DNA of 10,380 nucleotides from Bacteroidota bacterium (GTDB lineage Bacteria; Bacteroidota; Bacteroidia; B-17B0; Aurantibacillaceae): assembly GCA_947474485.1 (NCBI GenBank), contig CANJJP010000024.1, positions 1 to 10,380 of the forward strand, in the 5' to 3' direction. A program made the translations under genes and the position numbers. Below are positions 6,028-10,380 of this stretch, piece by piece (the stretch's first letter is position 1; each line of letters opens with the position of its first letter). The notes below the pieces were generated by a model. That model had not been told where the DNA came from. It searched no databases and saw only the letters and a program-made list of their open reading frames with translations.

Positions 6028-8190
6028 TTACTTCACTATTTTCATTTCATTTAAAAGATAACCAGCACCAGCATATTTATCTATAATAAACAAAGTGTAA
6101 CGAACATCTAATGTGATGTTTCTGCAAATGTCAGGATTGTACATTACATCACTCATAGTTCCTTCCCAAGCACGGTCGAAATTAGTTCCAATTAATTCAC
6201 CTTTTGCATTTAATACTGGGCTGCCACTATTACCGCCTGTTGTATGGTTTGTTCCAATAAAGGCAACTCTAATTTTTCCGTTTTTATCTGCATATTGTCC
6301 ATAGTCTTTTTTTGCGTACAACTCTTTTAATTTTGGAAACACAATGTAATCATCGATAACAGGATTTTCTTTTTCCATAATACCATCAAGTGTTGTGTAA
6401 TGTTTGTAAACGATTCCATCTTTTGGTTCAGAGCCTTTTACTTTGCCATAGGTTAAACGCAAAGTTGAATTAGCATCTGGATAATAACTTTTGTTTTTCA
6501 TGTATTTCATTTGCCCCGCAATGTATTCTTTATACATCTCATTTAAACGTTGGTCAAGTTTAGATGTATAAGGACGAACTTGTACGTTAAAATAAGCCAT
6601 GGTTTTACTGTACAATACATACAAAGGGTCTTTGCTTATTGTTTCAATATTGTTTTCAATGTCATCTACAATTTTTTGAAGTTTATCTTTGTTTAATAAT
6701 GCACTATTGGCGTACATATCTTTTGCAATGCGTTCAGTGTTTCCCTCATGTGCAACAATAAGCGAATCGATGTAAGGAACTTTTTCCCCTTTGCTTAAGC
6801 CTTTGTCGTATGCATCTAGCATAGCAGCCATTAACTTAATGTCCATTTCTCTGTTTATGGTTTTATGAAATCCTAAAAGAGATGCTTTTGTTTTCTCGAA
6901 ATTCTTTTTAAAGTTTTCATTCTTACCTGCTTTAAAATCTTTAGTGTCATTAATTACTTTTTCATAATTGCGGGCGTAAATAAATGCATTTATTCCATAC
7001 AAGCCTTCGCTAAGGAAATCAAGCTGTCTAGTGTATTTTGTGTACTCTTCATAAAGCTTGTGGTATTCATCAAATAGTTCGTTAAACTTTTTGCTGTCTT
7101 CTGCATTACTTGCTACTTGCTCTAAAAATTGTTTTTCCCAAGCTTTCTTTTTCTCAACTGCGTTCGATGCTTTTAAACCTGTCATTTCACCTAACCATTT
7201 TTTCCAGTAGTTAGCAACTGATGCGTAATTAGCAGCGTAATTAATTCGAGTTTGGTCATCAGCTTTCATGTATTTATCCATAATTTCTAAACGCTTCTCA
7301 CGTAAGTCAACTTTTACAGGATCACTTTTACTCATAAGCATATCAACCCCATCACTAAATAAATATTCTTGTGTTCTTCCAGGGAAACCATACACCATTG
7401 TGAAATCACCTTCTTCAGTGCCCTTGATATTTATTTTTAATGATTTACGTGGAACGTAAGGAACGTTGTCTTTAGAATAGTCTGCAGGCTTATTGTCTTT
7501 ACCCGCATAAATTCTAAATATAGAAAAATCCCCTGTATGACGCGGCCACATCCAGTTATCAGTGTCTCCACCAAATTTACCAATGAATGACGGAGGTGCT
7601 CCAACTAAACGAACATCAGTAAATGTTTCGGTAATAAACATAATGTACATATTGCCATAATAAAATGGACGAGTAAATGCTTCGTAGTGCGTACCTTTTA
7701 CAGCTTCAGCTTCAATCAATTTCATGTTTGATTTCAATGCCGAATCTTTTTGTGTTGCAGTAAAATAAGTTGGAACATTTTTACTTAGTCTTTCAGTAAC
7801 ATCTTCCATGCGTATGATGAACATAGCTGTCAAACCTGGGTTTGGAAGTTCTTCCGATTTATTCATTGCCCAAAAACCATTGGTTAAATAATCTTTTTCA
7901 ACTGTGCTATGATTTGCAATTTGCCCGTAACCACAATGGTGATTAGTTAGTAATAAACCTTGGTCAGAAATTATTTCTCCAGTACATCCACCACCAAACT
8001 GAACGATTGCATCTTTTAAACTTGATTTATTAATGCTATAAATATCTTCAGCCGAGAGTTTGCAGCCATTTTTTTTCATGTCCTTTTCATTGAGTTGTTT
8101 CAATAAATAAGGTAACCACATTCCTTCATCTGCAAATGATGAAAAGCTAGTAGAAATTAATAATGCAATAGCAATAAATGAGTTCTTCAT
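6028..8190 (-). CDS. S46 family dipeptidyl-peptidase, DPP11-type (Asp/Glu-specific)
   Basis: A 720-aa exported serine peptidase from the ATG at 8190, with signal peptide MKNSFIAIALLISTSFSSFA and mature start DEGMW. The S46 catalytic triad is H85 (LLLTNHHCGYG), D221 (WPRHTGDFS) and S655 (TTGGNSGSPV). R673 (NFDRAWEG) lies 18 residues after the serine. In Porphyromonas gingivalis DPP11 the arginine at this position gives specificity for Asp/Glu at P1, while DPP7-type enzymes have Gly. The length and the numbers S655/R673 coincide with DPP11 as I remember it. It should remove dipeptides from oligopeptides in the periplasm for amino-acid nutrition. An in-frame ATG at 8211 would add 7 residues but overlaps the -7 promoter box, so 8190 is preferred. 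The lipoprotein gene follows after 4 nt. Family call near certain; DPP11 subtype likely. Confidence 0.95.
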   Translation of the reverse strand: MKNSFIAIALLISTSFSSFADEGMWLPYLLKQLNEKDMKKNGCKLSAEDIYSINKSSLKDAIVQFGGGCTGEIISDQGLLLTNHHCGYGQIANHSTVEKDYLTNGFWAMNKSEELPNPGLTAMFIIRMEDVTERLSKNVPTYFTATQKDSALKSNMKLIEAEAVKGTHYEAFTRPFYYGNMYIMFITETFTDVRLVGAPPSFIGKFGGDTDNWMWPRHTGDFSIFRIYAGKDNKPADYSKDNVPYVPRKSLKINIKGTEEGDFTMVYGFPGRTQEYLFSDGVDMLMSKSDPVKVDLREKRLEIMDKYMKADDQTRINYAANYASVANYWKKWLGEMTGLKASNAVEKKKAWEKQFLEQVASNAEDSKKFNELFDEYHKLYEEYTKYTRQLDFLSEGLYGINAFIYARNYEKVINDTKDFKAGKNENFKKNFEKTKASLLGFHKTINREMDIKLMAAMLDAYDKGLSKGEKVPYIDSLIVAHEGNTERIAKDMYANSALLNKDKLQKIVDDIENNIETISKDPLYVLYSKTMAYFNVQVRPYTSKLDQRLNEMYKEYIAGQMKYMKNKSYYPDANSTLRLTYGKVKGSEPKDGIVYKHYTTLDGIMEKENPVIDDYIVFPKLKELYAKKDYGQYADKNGKIRVAFIGTNHTTGGNSGSPVLNAKGELIGTNFDRAWEGTMSDVMYNPDICRNITLDVRYTLFIIDKYAGAGYLLNEMKIVK

Positions 8191-8208
8191 AATAATTTTG
8201 TTATCCAA

Positions 8209-8216
8209 CAAAAATA
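8209..8216 (-). promoter_or_regulatory. -7 element of the peptidase-lipoprotein operon
   Basis: TATTTTTG on the minus strand (8216-8209) is an exact TAnnTTTG match 18 nt ahead of the ATG at 8190. No clean -33 TTG is seen at normal spacing; the best is a GTTTC-type sequence. The element overlaps the alternative ATG at 8211, so transcripts starting here could not use that codon. Confidence 0.5.
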
Positions 8217-8263
8217 AGGTTTTGGAATGATTTAGTGAAACCTAAATGAGACTTGTGAATAAA

Positions 8264-9013
8264 CTAGCGAATAAATTGAATTATTTTCCTCAAAGGCTTG
8301 AATGTAAGCGTATAAACACGTGGTTTCAATCCATTCGTTACCCATGCCTCTCGGTCTTCTTGGTTTGCTTTAACACGGTTTTTTACTGAAGCGTTACTTT
8401 GTCCGCCTGTACGCATCTTAACAAGGTATTGTTTAATATAAGATGTGGTGATTTTATGTTTATGTAAAAAGCGTAACATCAATTCATAATCAGCTGCTGA
8501 GCGAAATTGAAGATTAAACATTCCGTATTTTTCGTAACATTCTCTTTTTAAAAAAAACGCAGGGTGGGGAGGCATCCAACCATTTAAAAACATTCCGTGT
8601 TTGTATTTTCCCGAAACCCATTTGCGTAAAATTTTATTTGTATTGTCTTTATGAACGTAATATAAATTTCCGTAAACGCTATCTGCTTTTGTTTTTTCAA
8701 ACTCAGCAGCAACTTTGCTCAATACCGTTTTATCCATGTAAAAATCATCGGAGTGCAGTAAAGCAATAATGTCACCAGTTGCAGTATTTATTCCTTTGTT
8801 CAAAGCGTCGTAAATACCTGAATCTTTTTCGGTAATTATTTTTGCAATCTTGTCTTTGTATTTATTTACAATTTCAAGCGTATTGTCTTTTGATAAACCA
8901 TCAATAATGATGTACTCAACATTTGGGTAATCTTGCTCAGTTACAGACTTCAGCGTATCTTCAATAGTTGAAGCGCTGTTGTAAGTTGTTGTTATGACTG
9001 AGATTTTGAGCAT
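8264..9013 (-). CDS. Family 2 (GT-A) glycosyltransferase
   Basis: A 249-aa GT2 enzyme. It most likely transfers a sugar from a nucleotide-sugar during polysaccharide, lipopolysaccharide or glycoprotein glycan synthesis on the cytosolic face. The GT-A fold starts ISVITTTYNSASTIEDTLKS (4-23), then IIIDGLSKDNT (35-45) with D38 for the nucleotide. TEKDSGIYDALNKGI (61-75) is characteristic of this WcaA-like subgroup. The DxD-type metal motif is HSDD (87-90), PPHPAFF lies at 148-154, and the probable catalytic base D176 is in ADYELMLR. There is no membrane segment; the basic C-terminus (KPLRKIIQFIR) could associate with the membrane. No other sugar genes surround it, so acceptor and sugar are unknown. 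The gene is separated from the peptidase by 73 nt containing that gene's promoter. Confidence 0.93.
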   Translation of the reverse strand: MLKISVITTTYNSASTIEDTLKSVTEQDYPNVEYIIIDGLSKDNTLEIVNKYKDKIAKIITEKDSGIYDALNKGINTATGDIIALLHSDDFYMDKTVLSKVAAEFEKTKADSVYGNLYYVHKDNTNKILRKWVSGKYKHGMFLNGWMPPHPAFFLKRECYEKYGMFNLQFRSAADYELMLRFLHKHKITTSYIKQYLVKMRTGGQSNASVKNRVKANQEDREAWVTNGLKPRVYTLTFKPLRKIIQFIR

Positions 9014-9033
9014 TTTTATATCGCAATAATTTT

Positions 9034-9113
9034 ACCACGGAGACACGGAGGGCACTGAGTTACACGGAGAAATAATCCTCTGTAACTCGATGTGTTCTTT
9101 GTATTTCTGTGGT
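9034..9113. repeat. 80-nt imperfect hairpin of a CACRGAG-type interspersed repeat
   Basis: The left arm starts ACCACGGAGACACGGAG (9034-9050). The right arm ends ATTTCTGTGGT (9103-9113). CCAC/GTGG and GAGTTACA/TGTAACTC pair exactly. Most other arm differences are G against T on the plus strand, so plus-strand RNA would keep the hairpin through G-U pairs. The left half matches 10337-10373 without gaps (27 of 37 positions). This type of repeat (runs of CACAGAG/CACGGAG) is known to me from many environmental genomes, but I cannot name a family. It lies in the 201-nt spacer between the glycosyltransferase and the propeller gene. Confidence 0.6.
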
Positions 9114-9148
9114 TCATTAATTATTTCAGTTTTTCAAATTCTCCCTAA

Positions 9149-9172
9149 GTCAGGCTGAGCTTGACGAAGCCC
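9149..9172. repeat. REP-like short palindrome
   Basis: GTCAGGC-TGA-GCTTGAC (9149-9165) forms a 7-bp stem with one G-T pair and a 3-nt loop, followed by GAAGCCC. The wider motif (TCAGGCTGAGCTTG, then CGAAGCC) resembles an interspersed REP-like sequence seen in many bacterial genomes. It lies 43 nt beyond the stop of the propeller gene. No clear T-run is attached, so a terminator role is uncertain. Confidence 0.5.
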
Positions 9173-9214
9173 ATTTTTACTTTTTCAATTTTACGTATTC
9201 AATTTTCAATAACC

Positions 9215-10252
9215 TCAGTCTTCCCAATCAGCAATAAATAAATTGGTATCTCTTGTTCCACCATTATTTCGATTGGATGAAAATACTAATTTTTTACCAT
9301 CAGGCGAAAACATAGGGAAAGCATTGAATTTACTTTCATTCGTAATTTGTTCTAAACCTGTTCCGTCTTCATTCACCATAAACAATTGAAAGTCGTAACC
9401 TTTAGTTGAATGATGATTGCTCGAAAAAATAATTTTCTTTCCGCTTGGGTGATAAAAAGGTGCCCAATTTGCTTTGCCTAGTTTAGTTACTTGTTTCACA
9501 TTTTTACCATCAATATCGCAGGTGTAAATTTCCATATTGGTTGGCGCAACTAAACCTTGCGAAAGATATTCTTTGTATTCTTTTATCTCTTCTTCTGTTT
9601 TAGGTCGTGATGCGCGATACACTAATTTTTTTCCATCAGGCGAAAAGAATGCCCCGCCATCATATCCTAATTCATTAGTGATTTGAATTTGATTCGTGCC
9701 ATCAATATTCATTATCCATAATTCTAAATCGCCACTGCGTGTAGAAGTAAAAACAATTTTATCTCCTTTTGGAGAAACCGTTGCTTCTGCATCGTAACCT
9801 TTGTTAGTGGTTAATTGTTTTTTAATTTTTCCGTTTACGTCTGCAACAAAAATATCGAAGCTTTCATATATTGCCCACAAGTATTTTCCTTTCGACTCAG
9901 GCACTGGTGGACAATCCTTACTAGATAAATGTGTTGATGCAAAAAGAATTTCTTTATTACCAGGTAGGTAATAAGAACAGGTTGTTCTACCTTCCAAATT
10001 ACTTATGTTTTTTGGTTTGTAAGTGCTATCCTTACTTGCTTTTTTTATATCAAGATTAAATATTTGATCACACTTTAATCCCCATTTTGGATTGTTACTT
10101 TGGAAGGTTAGGAACTTTCCATTTGGACTAAAATATGCTTCGGCATTATCTCCACCAAAAGTAAGTTGTTTTAAATTTTTTAAATGCTTTTCGTTTAATG
10201 TTTGAGCCAACAAAGAAAGCGGGGCAATTAATAAAAAAAGAATTCTTTTCAT
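9215..10252 (-). CDS. Exported TolB-like PD40 beta-propeller protein
   Basis: A 345-aa protein with signal peptide MKRILFLLIAPLSLLAQ (about 1-16) and a six-blade TolB-type propeller. PD40 motifs occur at about 37-52 (AEAYFSPNGKFLTFQS), 154-172, 198-215 (GGAFFSPDGKKLVYRA), 262-279 (HPSGKKIIFSS) and 309-327 (FSPDGKKLVFSS). A degenerate blade lies near 91-106. DGTN/DGTG turns follow the blades, and the protein ends NLFIADWED. It lacks the N-terminal TolB domain and any Tol-Pal gene neighbours, so it is not a classical TolB. Such proteins are often annotated as Tol biopolymer transport components, but a general periplasmic binding or scaffold role is the safer statement. It is first in the minus-strand series, and 201 nt of repeats separate it from the glycosyltransferase. 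Confidence 0.9.
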   Translation of the reverse strand: MKRILFLLIAPLSLLAQTLNEKHLKNLKQLTFGGDNAEAYFSPNGKFLTFQSNNPKWGLKCDQIFNLDIKKASKDSTYKPKNISNLEGRTTCSYYLPGNKEILFASTHLSSKDCPPVPESKGKYLWAIYESFDIFVADVNGKIKKQLTTNKGYDAEATVSPKGDKIVFTSTRSGDLELWIMNIDGTNQIQITNELGYDGGAFFSPDGKKLVYRASRPKTEEEIKEYKEYLSQGLVAPTNMEIYTCDIDGKNVKQVTKLGKANWAPFYHPSGKKIIFSSNHHSTKGYDFQLFMVNEDGTGLEQITNESKFNAFPMFSPDGKKLVFSSNRNNGGTRDTNLFIADWED

Positions 10253-10271
10253 ACGTGGGGATTATAAAGCG

Positions 10272-10303
10272 TAAAGATACTAATTCCAAAACCTCAAACC
10301 AAA
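10272..10303 (-). promoter_or_regulatory. Probable promoter of the propeller gene
   Basis: On the minus strand TTTG (10303-10300) is followed after 20 nt by TATCTTTA (10279-10272), one base off TAnnTTTG, 19 nt ahead of the ATG at 10252. A short dyad CCTCA/TGAGG (10292-10296 and 10305-10309) surrounds the -33 element and could be a binding site or chance. Confidence 0.45.
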
Positions 10304-10336
10304 GTGAGGCATCTTGAATATTAGCAGAGAAAATTT

Positions 10337-10380
10337 ACCAAAGAGACACAGAGAACAAAAAGTTTCACGGTGAGTTTTTG
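10337..10380. repeat. Second copy of the CACRGAG-type repeat, cut by the window edge
   Basis: ACCAAAGAGACACAGAG (10337-10353), then AGTTTCACGGTGAG, aligns without gaps to 9034-9070 (27 of 37 positions identical, many differences being G/A). Only the left half is inside the window, so the matching right arm should lie just beyond 10380 if this is a complete copy. Confidence 0.5.

Noticed and set aside
6113..7459. Two plus-strand frames of 63 codons (6113-6304 and 7268-7459)
   Set aside because: Both are antisense to the S46 peptidase and show no domain or start signal.
6028..8190. DPP7-type specificity
   Set aside because: The position 18 residues after the catalytic serine is Arg; DPP7-type enzymes carry Gly there.
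9034..9113. CRISPR array or tRNA
   Set aside because: The repeat is a single self-complementary hairpin without regular spacers, and it has no cloverleaf features.

Overview
The window looks like a chromosomal segment of a Bacteroidota bacterium, probably from the Flavobacteriia/Sphingobacteriia/Chitinophagia side of the phylum and not a gut Bacteroides. The evidence is AT-rich DNA, a small secreted protein with a type IX secretion (T9SS) C-terminal sorting domain, Bacteroidota-style tail-fibre-like surface proteins, an S46 dipeptidyl-peptidase, a lipoprotein of a Bacteroidota-typical family, and several promoters that fit the phylum's TTG / TAnnTTTG (-33/-7) pattern. No rRNA, tRNA, CRISPR array, integrase or transposase gene was seen.

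Positions 1-2710 (minus strand) hold a tight three-gene cluster of exported proteins. A 152-aa T9SS cargo protein is followed 4 nt later by a 277-aa tail-fibre-like surface protein. After another 11 nt comes a larger multidomain surface protein (at least 441 aa: tail-fibre-like, PKD-like and FnIII domains) that runs off the left edge. The last two genes are tandem paralogues over their first ~130 codons. One consensus promoter precedes the cluster, and its -33 element lies inside a perfect 11-bp inverted repeat. On the other side of that repeat a 72-aa XRE-type regulator is transcribed divergently. This promoter-operator-regulator arrangement is the most interesting system in the window.

Positions 2969-5413 hold housekeeping genes: a possible small gene remnant, a 3-hydroxybutyrate dehydrogenase (minus), thioredoxin trxA (plus, divergent from it) and a DUF58/vWA-like protein (plus). 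A 116-nt, almost fully self-complementary element ending in a T-run lies between trxA and the DUF58 gene. It is either an unusually long terminator or a small mobile palindromic element.

Positions 5451-10252 are all minus strand. In transcription order they are a TolB-like PD40 propeller protein, a family 2 glycosyltransferase, an S46 peptidase with DPP11-type (Asp/Glu-specific) residues, and a small lipoprotein 4 nt behind the peptidase. The spacer between the propeller gene and the glycosyltransferase holds an 80-nt imperfect hairpin and a REP-like palindrome. A second copy of the hairpin's left half lies at the right edge, so repeats of one family flank the propeller gene.
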